A stretch of DNA of 15,131 bases from Pseudomonadota bacterium (GCA_021828575.1 JAJZEL010000191.1:1-15131); one strand, 5' to 3'. Numbered from the stretch's first letter, positions 1 to 6,154 are shown. The notes: generated by a model not told the origin, from the letters alone. Numbers and translations: made by a program.

Positions 1-22
1 TCCCTTGCGGGATTGGGTGTAA
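1..22 (+). CDS. ispE: C-terminal end of upstream gene, probably ispE (partial)
   Basis: The reading frame from base 2 gives P-L-R-D-W-V followed by TAA at 20–22, and base 1 is the last base of the preceding codon. The short tail resembles the His-Pro-Leu-x-x-Trp endings of IspE (4-diphosphocytidyl-2-C-methyl-D-erythritol kinase, isoprenoid MEP pathway). ispE commonly lies just before tRNA-Gln and prs in betaproteobacteria. Only four bases separate the stop from the tRNA. Six residues cannot prove identity, so the call rests mainly on neighbourhood. Confidence 0.4.
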
Positions 23-26
23 CGAC

Positions 27-101
27 AGGGGAGTCGCCAAGTGGTAAGGCACCGGATTTTGATTCCGGCATTCGTAGGTTCGATCCCTACCTCCCCTGCC
101 A
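27..101 (+). tRNA. tRNA-Gln (anticodon UUG)
   Basis: A full cloverleaf can be drawn by eye. The acceptor stem is AGGGGAG (27–33) with CTCCCCT (91–97), the discriminator is G98, and CCA is encoded at 99–101. The D stem is GCC/GGC. The anticodon stem is CCGGA (52–56) with TCCGG (64–68) around the loop TTTTGAT, giving anticodon TTG at 59–61. The T stem is GTAGG (74–78) with CCTAC (86–90) around TTCGATC. The gene lies between the upstream stop at 22 and the prs start at 136 with no visible promoter or terminator, so it is probably processed from a longer transcript. Confidence 0.97.
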
Positions 102-135
102 CAACGCACGCGATCTGTGCCATGTCGGGAGCTTC

Positions 136-1086
136 ATGTCTTCAGCCAATCTGATGGTCTTTGCCGGCTCGGCCAACCCCAAGCTGGCTCACGAAGTTGC
201 CACCCATCTTAATATTTCAGTGGGGCGGGCTCGTGTGGGGCGGTTTAGCGACGGCGAGGTAATGATCGAGATCCTGGAAAATGTCCGGGGTCAGGATTGT
301 TTCATCCTGCAGTCCACCTGTGCACCCACCAACGACCATCTGATGGAAGTCATGGTCATGTGCGATGCCCTGCGTCGGGCTTCTGCTGCGCGCATCACCG
401 CAGCCATTCCTTATTTCGGGTATGCACGTCAGGATCGGCGTCCACGTTCAGCCCGTGTGGCCATTACGGCCAAGGTGGTGGCCAACATGTTGCAGGGGGC
501 GGGGGTGGACCGGATGTTGACCATGGACCTGCACTCTGACCAGATCCAGGGTTTTTTTGACATTCCCGTGGACAACATATATTCCACGCCGGTGTTGCTG
601 GGCGACATCTGGCGGGCAGGGCACAGGGATCTGACAGTGGTGTCTCCCGATGTGGGTGGTGTAGTACGGGCGAGGGCGCTGGCCAAGCGCCTGGAGGCGG
701 ATCTGGTCATTATCGACAAGCGGCGCCCCAAGCCCAACGTGGCTCAGGTAATGAATGTAATTGGTGACGTGAGTGGGCGCACCTGCCTCATCATGGACGA
801 TCTGGTGGATACGGCCAACACCTTGTGCGAAGCTGCTGCAGCGCTGAAAAACCATGGTGCTGTGAAAGTGCTGGCTTATATCACCCATCCAGTGTTGTCC
901 GGGCCGGCCGTGGCCAGAATCGCCCAGTCATCCCTGGATGAACTGGTGGTCACCGACACCATTCCGCTCTCGGAAGCGGCTGCCGCTTGCAAACGCATAC
1001 GACAGCTTAGTGTGGCTCATTTGCTGGCGGAGACCATGCGTCGCATCAGCGATGAGGATTCCGTCAGCTCATTGTTCATGGAATAG
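136..1086 (+). CDS. prs: ribose-phosphate pyrophosphokinase (PRPP synthetase)
   Basis: Makes 5-phosphoribosyl 1-diphosphate from ribose 5-phosphate and ATP for purine, pyrimidine, NAD, histidine and tryptophan synthesis; cytosolic. The protein is 316 residues, the family's normal size. Visible motifs are the ATP-loop region GYARQDRR (about 96–102), the catalytic DLH with His133, PDVGG (171–175), the flexible-loop KRRPKPN (195–201), and the PRPP-binding loop DDLVDTANTL (221–230). E. coli reads DTGGTL at the end of that loop; Ala-Asn at this place is a tolerated variant as far as I recall. The ATG at 136 was chosen because GGGAG lies just before it and because the open frame further upstream runs through the tRNA. 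An ATG at 154 is a less likely start. The next gene, rplY, follows after 66 bases. Confidence 0.97.
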   Translation: MSSANLMVFAGSANPKLAHEVATHLNISVGRARVGRFSDGEVMIEILENVRGQDCFILQSTCAPTNDHLMEVMVMCDALRRASAARITAAIPYFGYARQDRRPRSARVAITAKVVANMLQGAGVDRMLTMDLHSDQIQGFFDIPVDNIYSTPVLLGDIWRAGHRDLTVVSPDVGGVVRARALAKRLEADLVIIDKRRPKPNVAQVMNVIGDVSGRTCLIMDDLVDTANTLCEAAAALKNHGAVKVLAYITHPVLSGPAVARIAQSSLDELVVTDTIPLSEAAAACKRIRQLSVAHLLAETMRRISDEDSVSSLFME

Positions 1087-1100
1087 GTTTTATCACCCTC

Positions 1101-1126
1101 TTCCCGTTCTGGTCGCGGAACGGGGG
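1101..1126 (+). promoter_or_regulatory. hairpin in the prs–rplY gap
   Basis: CCCGTTC (1103–1109) and GAACGGG (1118–1124) form a perfect 7-bp stem around an 8-base loop, extendable by two T·G pairs to 1101–1126. It is followed by AAATTTTATC rather than a proper U-run. It could be a leaky terminator or attenuator between prs and rplY, an RNA stability element, or chance. Confidence 0.35.
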
Positions 1127-1152
1127 AAATTTTATCTAAAGGAAGAAGACAC

Positions 1153-1833
1153 ATGGAAATTACCATCACCCAAAGACAAGCGCAGGGCACCGGAGCGAGC
1201 CGCCGCCTGCGTAACAGTGGACGCGTTCCTGGCATTTTGTACGGTGCCGGCCAGGAAGCCCAGGCTATTGAACTGGATCACAACGAGTTGTACCACAAGC
1301 TGCGCCAGGAATCTTTTCACTCATCCATTCTCAGATTGATTCTGGATGGCAAGGAAACCCACGCCCTGCTGCGCGATGTGCAGATGCACCCCTTTCGCCT
1401 GCAGGTGTTGCACGTGGATTTCCAGCGCGTGGATCTGAACAGCAAGATTCACATGAAGGTGCCCTTGCACTTCATCAATGCGGACATTTGTCCTGGAGTC
1501 AAGCTGTCAGGGGCCATCGTGAGCCACATCCTGAACGAAGTGGACGTGCTGTGCCTGCCACGTGATCTGCCAGAATTCGTGGAAGTAGACCTCAAGGACA
1601 TGAATGTGGGCCACTCCATCCATCTGTCGGACATCAAGGCTCCTCCCGGCATCGAGTTTGCTGCCCTCACCAAAGGCGAAAATCTGGCCGTTGCCGCTGC
1701 CGTTTTGCCGCGCGCTGCTCGAGTGGAAGACGAAACGGCAACTCCCTTGTCGGCTGCTGACGTGCCTGCCACCAACCAGAAGGCTCCAGCGGTGGCTGCG
1801 GCTGCTCCCGAGGCCAAAGGCGGCAAGAAATAA
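1153..1833 (+). CDS. rplY: 50S ribosomal protein L25 / general stress protein Ctc (long form)
   Basis: Binds 5S rRNA in the large ribosomal subunit. The 226-residue protein is the two-domain Ctc/TL5 type, not the short (about 94-residue) E. coli L25. The N-terminal 5S-binding domain (about 1–95) shows the family's opening pattern, RRLRNSGRVPGILYG (about 17–31), and HPFRLQVLHVDFQRV. A second beta domain follows (about 96–190). The last 35 residues or so are a low-complexity Ala/Pro/Lys tail ending in GGKK. The start at 1153 has a good purine-rich site, AAAGGAAGAAG, a few bases upstream. It sits between prs and pth, the normal betaproteobacterial context, and is probably cotranscribed with pth. 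Confidence 0.95.
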   Translation: MEITITQRQAQGTGASRRLRNSGRVPGILYGAGQEAQAIELDHNELYHKLRQESFHSSILRLILDGKETHALLRDVQMHPFRLQVLHVDFQRVDLNSKIHMKVPLHFINADICPGVKLSGAIVSHILNEVDVLCLPRDLPEFVEVDLKDMNVGHSIHLSDIKAPPGIEFAALTKGENLAVAAAVLPRAARVEDETATPLSAADVPATNQKAPAVAAAAPEAKGGKK

Positions 1834-1835
1834 AC

Positions 1836-1853
1836 GGACTGTCCTGACAGTTC
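1836..1853 (+). repeat. inverted repeat between rplY and pth
   Basis: ACTGTC (1838–1843) and GACAGT (1846–1851) are a perfect inverted repeat with a 2-base centre. It extends outward through a G·T and a G-C pair to 1836–1853. It begins 3 bases after the rplY stop and lies about 24 bases before the pth ATG. The half-sites resemble CTGT/ACAG of LexA boxes, but the spacing is 4 rather than 8, so it is not a normal SOS box. It may be an RNA hairpin affecting pth translation, or a binding site. Confidence 0.3.
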
Positions 1854-1876
1854 AGTACCGCCCCCTGTCCTTTGCC

Positions 1877-2458
1877 ATGGCAGTCATCCGGCTGATCGCA
1901 GGATTGGGCAATCCCGGAGAGGAGTACCGGGATACCCGCCACAACGCCGGATTCTGGTTTGTGGATCGGGTGGCCCAGGAAGAGGGGGGGCGGTTTTCCA
2001 GGGAATCCCGTTTTCATGGGGAAGTGGCTCGTCTCCGGGCTCCAGGGCAAGACGATCTCTGGTTGCTTAAACCCCTTACCTACATGAACGAAAGTGGGCG
2101 GTCGGTGGGCGCTCTAGCCCGTTTTTATCGCATTCCTGCCGAGCAGATCCTAGTGGTTCATGATGAACTGGATCTGGCACCTGGCACCGTTCGTCTCAAG
2201 CGGGGTGGTGGTCATGCGGGACACCGCGGGACGAGGGACGTGGCTGCAGCATTGGGCACCCCCGACTTCTGGCGGCTGCGTCTGGGCATTGGGCACCCCG
2301 GAGACCGCAACCAGGTGGTGGACTACGTGTTACACCGCCCTGGCAAGGATGAACAGGCCTTGATTGATGAGGCGGTCGAAAAAGCCATGGAGGTTCTGCC
2401 TGGATTGCTTCAAGGGCGGATGGAAGAAGGGATCATGAACTTGCACGCTCCGCGCTAG
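1877..2458 (+). CDS. pth: peptidyl-tRNA hydrolase
   Basis: Cleaves the ester bond of peptidyl-tRNA dropped from ribosomes, recycling tRNA. The protein is 193 residues, as expected. Seen are LGNPGEEY with Asn12, the catalytic His22 in TRHNAG, the TYMN segment, and the HDELDL acid motif. After GGGHAGH the protein has Arg117 where E. coli has Asn114 (GGHNGLKD), a position known to contribute to substrate binding. The rest of the block (RLRLGIGHPGD) is intact. ATG 1877 gives the canonical MAVIRLIAGLGNPG start. The longer open frame is only overlap with rplY. No clear Shine-Dalgarno is seen, only the inverted repeat upstream, so translation may depend on rplY. It ends 7 bases from the ychF stop, tail to tail. 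Confidence 0.95.
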   Translation: MAVIRLIAGLGNPGEEYRDTRHNAGFWFVDRVAQEEGGRFSRESRFHGEVARLRAPGQDDLWLLKPLTYMNESGRSVGALARFYRIPAEQILVVHDELDLAPGTVRLKRGGGHAGHRGTRDVAAALGTPDFWRLRLGIGHPGDRNQVVDYVLHRPGKDEQALIDEAVEKAMEVLPGLLQGRMEEGIMNLHAPR

Positions 2459-2465
2459 GGTGTCG

Positions 2466-3557
2466 TCAGATGTTAAAGCGGAAGTGCATGACGTCGCCGT
2501 CGCACACTTGGTAGTCTTTCCCTTCCAGCCGTAGTTTGCCCTGCTCCTTGGCGCCCTGCTCCCCCTTGCAGGTTACGAAGTCTTCATAGGCGATCACTTC
2601 TGCTCGGATGAATCCCCGTTCGAAATCATTGTGGATGACGGCGGCAGCCTTGGGGGCCGTGTCCCCGGCATGGATAGTCCAAGCCCGAACCTCCTTCACG
2701 CCTGCCGTGAAATAGGTTTCCAGACCAAGTAGCCGATAAGCAGCGCGGATGAGGCGGTCGAGTCCTGCTTCTGTCAGGCCCATGTCAGCCAGAAACAATG
2801 CCTTGTCTTCGGCATCCAGTTCGGCCATCTGGGCTTCCATGGAGGCGCAGATGGGTACCACAGGGGCCCCCTCCTGATCTGCATAGGTTCTGACCTTTTC
2901 CAGGAGAGGATTGTTTTCGAAACCGTCTTCCAGCACATTAGCCACATAAAGCGTGGGTTTTGCCGTGATTAGGCACAGAGGCTTGAGCAATGCCAAGGAT
3001 TCTGGATCTAGGCCCTGTGCCCTTACGGGGCGCCCTGTATTCAGTCCGGCTTGAACCTGTTCCAGCACAGCCTGTAGACGGACAGCTTCCTTGTCGCCGG
3101 CACGGGCTGGCTTCTGGTTGCGGGTCAAGGCCTTTTCTACCGTGGACAGATCTGCCAGAGCCAGTTCTGTATGGATGGTTTCCATGTCGCTGACTGGGTC
3201 GACTCGGCCTGCCACATGGACCACGTTAGGATCGTCAAAGCAGCGTACCACGTGAGCAATGGCATCGGTTTCGCGGATGTGGGCCAAGAACTGGTTGCCC
3301 AGACCCTCCCCCTTGGAGGCGCCCGCTACCAGGCCAGCAATGTCCACGAATTCCGTCACGGCCGGAACCACCCGCTCAGGCTCGACGATTCCGGCCAATA
3401 CGGCCAGTCGCGGGTCAGGCACTTCTACCACGCCGGTATTGGGCTCTATGGTACAAAAGGGGTAGTTTTCCGCAGCGATGCCTGCTTTGGTCAAGGCGTT
3501 GAATAGCGTGCTTTTGCCCACGTTGGGAAGGCCTACGATACCGCACTTAAGACTCAT
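2466..3557 (-). CDS. ychF: redox-regulated ATPase/GTPase YchF (Obg family)
   Basis: A translation-associated P-loop NTPase of the YchF/OLA1 type, which prefers ATP and binds ribosomes. It has 363 residues, the standard length. The P-loop GLPNVGKST (9–17), the switch/G3 region DIAGLVAGASKGEGLGNQF (72–90), and the altered G4-type element (ANVLED) are visible. The C-terminal TGS domain occupies about 280–363 and ends in the family-typical DGDVMHFRFNI. The start at 3557 is preceded on the minus strand by AGGGG with a 7-base spacer. It is convergent with pth and divergent from the hydrolase/ACP/KAS unit. The ychF-next-to-pth arrangement is widespread in proteobacteria. Confidence 0.97.
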   Translation of the reverse strand: MSLKCGIVGLPNVGKSTLFNALTKAGIAAENYPFCTIEPNTGVVEVPDPRLAVLAGIVEPERVVPAVTEFVDIAGLVAGASKGEGLGNQFLAHIRETDAIAHVVRCFDDPNVVHVAGRVDPVSDMETIHTELALADLSTVEKALTRNQKPARAGDKEAVRLQAVLEQVQAGLNTGRPVRAQGLDPESLALLKPLCLITAKPTLYVANVLEDGFENNPLLEKVRTYADQEGAPVVPICASMEAQMAELDAEDKALFLADMGLTEAGLDRLIRAAYRLLGLETYFTAGVKEVRAWTIHAGDTAPKAAAVIHNDFERGFIRAEVIAYEDFVTCKGEQGAKEQGKLRLEGKDYQVCDGDVMHFRFNI

Positions 3558-3611
3558 GAAAATGCCCCTGTTATGCGCCGAATGCGCACGTTGCGCTGAA
3601 AAAACCAGCGG

Positions 3612-3620
3612 ATTGTAACA
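3612..3620 (-). promoter_or_regulatory. probable extended -10 promoter element for ychF
   Basis: The minus strand reads TGT followed by TACAAT, an extended -10 pattern. It lies about 55 bases upstream of the ychF ATG, giving a short leader of roughly 50 bases. I see no good -35 hexamer at 17±1 bases, which is tolerated for extended -10 promoters. Confidence 0.35.
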
Positions 3621-3652
3621 TTCTGGGGCTCCCGTCGTTCCTCTGGCTGATT

Positions 3653-3658
3653 TATAAT
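3653..3658 (+). promoter_or_regulatory. possible -10 box (TATAAT) upstream of the hydrolase
   Basis: A perfect TATAAT on the plus strand, but with no recognisable -35 at 15–19 bases. If used, it would give a leader of about 140–150 bases for the hydrolase/ACP/KAS transcript. The gap 3558–3814 holds this box, the ychF extended -10 and the palindromic promoter at 3710–3738. I see no gene in it. Confidence 0.25.
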
Positions 3659-3709
3659 GCCAAGATCAACCAGGAAAAGGGAATAGGGTGCAGTCAGGTA
3701 ATCTTCAAC

Positions 3710-3738
3710 TTGAAAAAAGGGAAATATTCCCATAAAGT
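3710..3738 (+). promoter_or_regulatory. candidate promoter with palindrome in the spacer
   Basis: TTGAAA (3710–3715, five of six matches to the -35 consensus) is followed after 17 bases by TAAAGT (3733–3738, four of six to the -10 consensus). The spacer contains GGGAA-ATA-TTCCC (3719–3731), a perfect palindrome around a 3-base centre and an obvious place for a dimeric repressor or activator. Transcription would begin near 3745, about 60 bases before the hydrolase coding region. Confidence 0.35.
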
Positions 3739-3814
3739 GTCGTGCCCTGTGCAAGTCTGCCCCGGATGTCATGAAACCGTTTCTGGCTAGAGGATAGTCA
3801 CCATAGATACCATC

Positions 3815-4666
3815 GTGTTGAAGGGCAGTGCCCACAAAGTTGTTGTGCTCGTCCACGGGCTTTACGGCACCCCGCAGCAGTTGCAGTACATCGCCCGAAA
3901 GCTGAATGTTCAAGGGGGTTATACAGTCTACATTCCCTGCATTGAAGGTTATTCTGTTTCGGACAGGAAGGGAGATCGTCCGGATACCAAGCCCTGGCGA
4001 TCCTGGTTGCAAGCCCTGGAAGAGATACTGGACAGCCTGAAGAGCGAATATGCCCACGTGAGCCTGGGCGGGCTTTGTGTGGGAGCCACTCTCTGCCTGG
4101 CTCTGGCTATGAAACGTGGTCGGGATGTGGAAACTTTGCATCTGTATTCTGCGCCCTTGTGCTACGACGGCTGGAACGTCACCTGGATGCGTTGGTTCAA
4201 ATTCCTGGGTTACTACTCTCCTGTTCGTTTCATGATGTCTTTGGCAGAAAGGCCCCCCTACGGTCTCAAGGACGAACGCATCCGCCAATGGGTGGCCGCA
4301 CAGATGAGCAAGCGGGGAACTTCCGCCCTGGGTTCGGCACGCTCGCCACTGACAGGTGTTGTGGAGTCGGAACGACTGATGAATTATGTAAAAAACCGCT
4401 TGGCCCAGATCACAGTGCCCACCCTGATTCTTCACTCGGTGGAAGATGATCTGGCCAGTCCCAGGAATGCTGACAGGATAGAACGTGGGATTTCATCCCG
4501 TGTTATCAAGAAAGTTCTGCTCGACAACTGTTACCATATCATCACAATGGATTTCGAGAAGGAAACCGTGGCCCGTGAAACCTTGCAGTTTCTGGACCAG
4601 TATATGGTGGTGACGGAAGGGGTGTCCGCAGTCCGGGTTCCCGCTGCACAATGCAAGTTGAGGTGA
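3815..4666 (+). CDS. alpha/beta hydrolase with cysteine nucleophile, ACP-linked
   Basis: An alpha/beta-hydrolase of the carboxylesterase/monoacylglycerol-lipase type, 283 residues from GTG 3815. The oxyanion-hole motif is HGLYG (14–18). The nucleophile elbow is GLCVGA with Cys88 where esterases have Ser. The catalytic acid is probably Asp211 or Asp212 in SVEDDLASP, and His241 lies in CYHIITMD, matching the C-terminal pattern of Est30-like esterases (GHVITLD). Cys in this elbow is known in dienelactone hydrolases and PHA synthases, and GLCVGATL resembles the latter's GFCVGGTL, but the PHA synthase N-terminal domain is absent. No signal peptide is seen. It ends 4 bases before the ACP start, suggesting an acyl-thioester substrate (inference). 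AGAGGA at 3789–3794 is well placed for an ATA at 3803 but too far from the GTG, so the true start is uncertain. Confidence 0.8.
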   Translation: MLKGSAHKVVVLVHGLYGTPQQLQYIARKLNVQGGYTVYIPCIEGYSVSDRKGDRPDTKPWRSWLQALEEILDSLKSEYAHVSLGGLCVGATLCLALAMKRGRDVETLHLYSAPLCYDGWNVTWMRWFKFLGYYSPVRFMMSLAERPPYGLKDERIRQWVAAQMSKRGTSALGSARSPLTGVVESERLMNYVKNRLAQITVPTLILHSVEDDLASPRNADRIERGISSRVIKKVLLDNCYHIITMDFEKETVARETLQFLDQYMVVTEGVSAVRVPAAQCKLR

Positions 4667-4670
4667 GTTT

Positions 4671-4922
4671 GTGAGTTCTTCGTTGCCCGTGATTCAAGCC
4701 ATGTTGATAGAGGAGTTCGGCCTTACGGCCGAGCAGGTGCAGCCCGAGTCTGAACTCAGTGCCCTGGGGGTGGATTCCCTGGCCACGGTAGAGTTCATGT
4801 TCATGCTGGAAGACAAGTTCAAACTCAAGATGACGGGCGAACCAGTACCTATCAAGACCGTGGGTGAAATTGCCAGGGAAGTGGATCGAATGCTGGCCGA
4901 GCAGTCGCCTGAAGGGTCTTGA
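4671..4922 (+). CDS. acyl carrier protein (stand-alone, accessory)
   Basis: An 83-residue phosphopantetheine-binding protein. The attachment site is Ser36 in LGVDSL, followed by the recognition helix ATVEFMFMLEDKFKLKM and the family's closing helix (VGEIAREVDRML). It carries acyl groups as thioesters on its 4'-phosphopantetheine arm, which must be added by a phosphopantetheinyl transferase encoded elsewhere. The start is GTG 4671, preceded by GAGGTGA at a good distance. That site overlaps the hydrolase stop, so the two are probably coupled. The stop overlaps the KAS start as TGATG. This is not the primary acpP, which normally sits between fabG and fabF and has a more acidic helix II. It is an accessory carrier serving its two neighbours (inference). 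Confidence 0.92.
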   Translation: MSSSLPVIQAMLIEEFGLTAEQVQPESELSALGVDSLATVEFMFMLEDKFKLKMTGEPVPIKTVGEIAREVDRMLAEQSPEGS

Positions 4923-6154
4923 TGAGGCGTGTGGTGGTCACGGGGGTCGGTGCCCTGACTGCGTTGGGGGCGGATGCTGATGCCCTTTGCCAAGCGCTCA
5001 ACAGAGGCGAGTCAGGCATCCGTCACCTTGATACCCCTTGGGCCGGTCAACTGACCTCCTCCTTGGCGGCTCCCGTCACCATTCCTGTCGCGGACCGGTT
5101 TACCAAGCTGCGTCGACTGATGCTCGACCGTGTATCCCAACTGTCGCTGCTGGCGGCGGGTGAAGCCGTTGTCCAGGCAGGAATCGATTTTTCCGGCGAT
5201 GACGGGCTGGACTGTGGCATTTTCTGGGGAACCGGCATGGGTGGTGCTCATACCCTGGAGCAGGCTTATCTGGAATCCCTGCACAATCCTGAAGCACGTC
5301 CCCGCCCTTCCACCATAGTGATGTTCATGGCCAATGCATCCACAGGGCAGATCGGCATCGAATTCAAGATCCGGGGTCCCAGCCATACCCATAGCGCGGC
5401 CTGTTCTTCCTCGGCCGTGGCCATAGGCGAGGCATTCATGGCCATTCGCCATGGTCGGGTGCGTTACGCGGTGGCAGGCGGCGGCGAGTCTCTGCTCACG
5501 CTGGGAGTTATGCGGGCTTGGGAATCATTACAGACGCTGGCCCGGCCTGATCCAGAACATCCCGAAACGTCCTGTAGGCCATTTGCCAAAGATCGCAGCG
5601 GCTTTGTTCTGGGAGAAGGGGCAGCAGCATTGCTTCTGGAGTCCGAAGAAACAGCTTTGGCTCGAGGGGCCCCCATCCTTGCGGAACTGGTAGGGTATGG
5701 CAATACCACGGATGCCAGTCACATCACACAGCCTGATGTGGGCGGACAAGCCCGCGCCATCCGACAGGCACTGGACCAAGCCGGGATGGTACCGGAGGAC
5801 ATTCATCATATTAACGCGCATGGTACCGGCACACGCGTGGGTGACCTGCATGAAACCCGGGCGATAAAAACTGTGTTTGGACCGTGGGCTACTAAGATCC
5901 CCATCAGTGCCACCAAGGCCCTCCACGGTCACGTGATGGGGGCCACAGGTGCGGTAGAAATGGTGGCAGCCCTGGGAGCCTTGCGTAGTGGTATCGTACC
6001 TCCCACTGCACACTTGGCAGAGCCCGATCCCGAATGCGACCTGGATTACGTGCGGGAAGGGGCTCGGCACCTGCCGGGCATTCAGACCATCATGAGCAAC
6101 TCCTTCGGTTTTGGTGGCAACAACGTGGTACTGGTTGCAACAGCCTATCGCTGA
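4922..6154 (+). CDS. beta-ketoacyl-ACP synthase, FabF (KAS II)-like
   Basis: A decarboxylating Claisen condensing enzyme that adds two carbons from malonyl-ACP to an acyl chain. It has 410 residues in the thiolase fold. The active set is complete: Cys161 in SAACSSSA, His300 in NAHGTGT, Lys332 in SATKALHGH, His337 in GHVMGATGAVE, and the closing loop NSFGFGGNN (393–401). The cysteine context differs from housekeeping FabF (TACTSG in E. coli), and the gene is paired with its own ACP and hydrolase, so it is probably a paralogue for a special acyl product. ATG 4922 shares its first base with the ACP stop. A TTG at 4919 is the alternative start. AAGGG lies just upstream. Its 3' end overlaps the lipA stop by 10 bases on the other strand. 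No ketoreductase or dehydratase lies nearby. Confidence 0.93.
   Translation: MRRVVVTGVGALTALGADADALCQALNRGESGIRHLDTPWAGQLTSSLAAPVTIPVADRFTKLRRLMLDRVSQLSLLAAGEAVVQAGIDFSGDDGLDCGIFWGTGMGGAHTLEQAYLESLHNPEARPRPSTIVMFMANASTGQIGIEFKIRGPSHTHSAACSSSAVAIGEAFMAIRHGRVRYAVAGGGESLLTLGVMRAWESLQTLARPDPEHPETSCRPFAKDRSGFVLGEGAAALLLESEETALARGAPILAELVGYGNTTDASHITQPDVGGQARAIRQALDQAGMVPEDIHHINAHGTGTRVGDLHETRAIKTVFGPWATKIPISATKALHGHVMGATGAVEMVAALGALRSGIVPPTAHLAEPDPECDLDYVREGARHLPGIQTIMSNSFGFGGNNVVLVATAYR

Noticed and set aside
1838..1851. LexA/SOS box between rplY and pth
   Set aside because: CTGT and ACAG are present but separated by 4 bases, not the 8 needed for a LexA box.
3771..3797. A short ATG-initiated 8-codon leader ORF (M-K-P-F-L-A-R-G) just before the hydrolase
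   Set aside because: It has no convincing ribosome-binding site, no regulatory codon run, and could easily arise by chance.
3554..4435. A 293-codon minus-strand open frame across the ychF–hydrolase gap
   Set aside because: It is antisense to the hydrolase, which has clear catalytic motifs. It overlaps the ychF start region, and its translation shows no family features.
3815..4666. Calling the hydrolase a PHA synthase from its GLCVGATL box
   Set aside because: It is too short, lacks the PhaC N-terminal domain, and its acid and His context (VEDDLASP, CYHIITMD) fits the Est30-type esterase fold.
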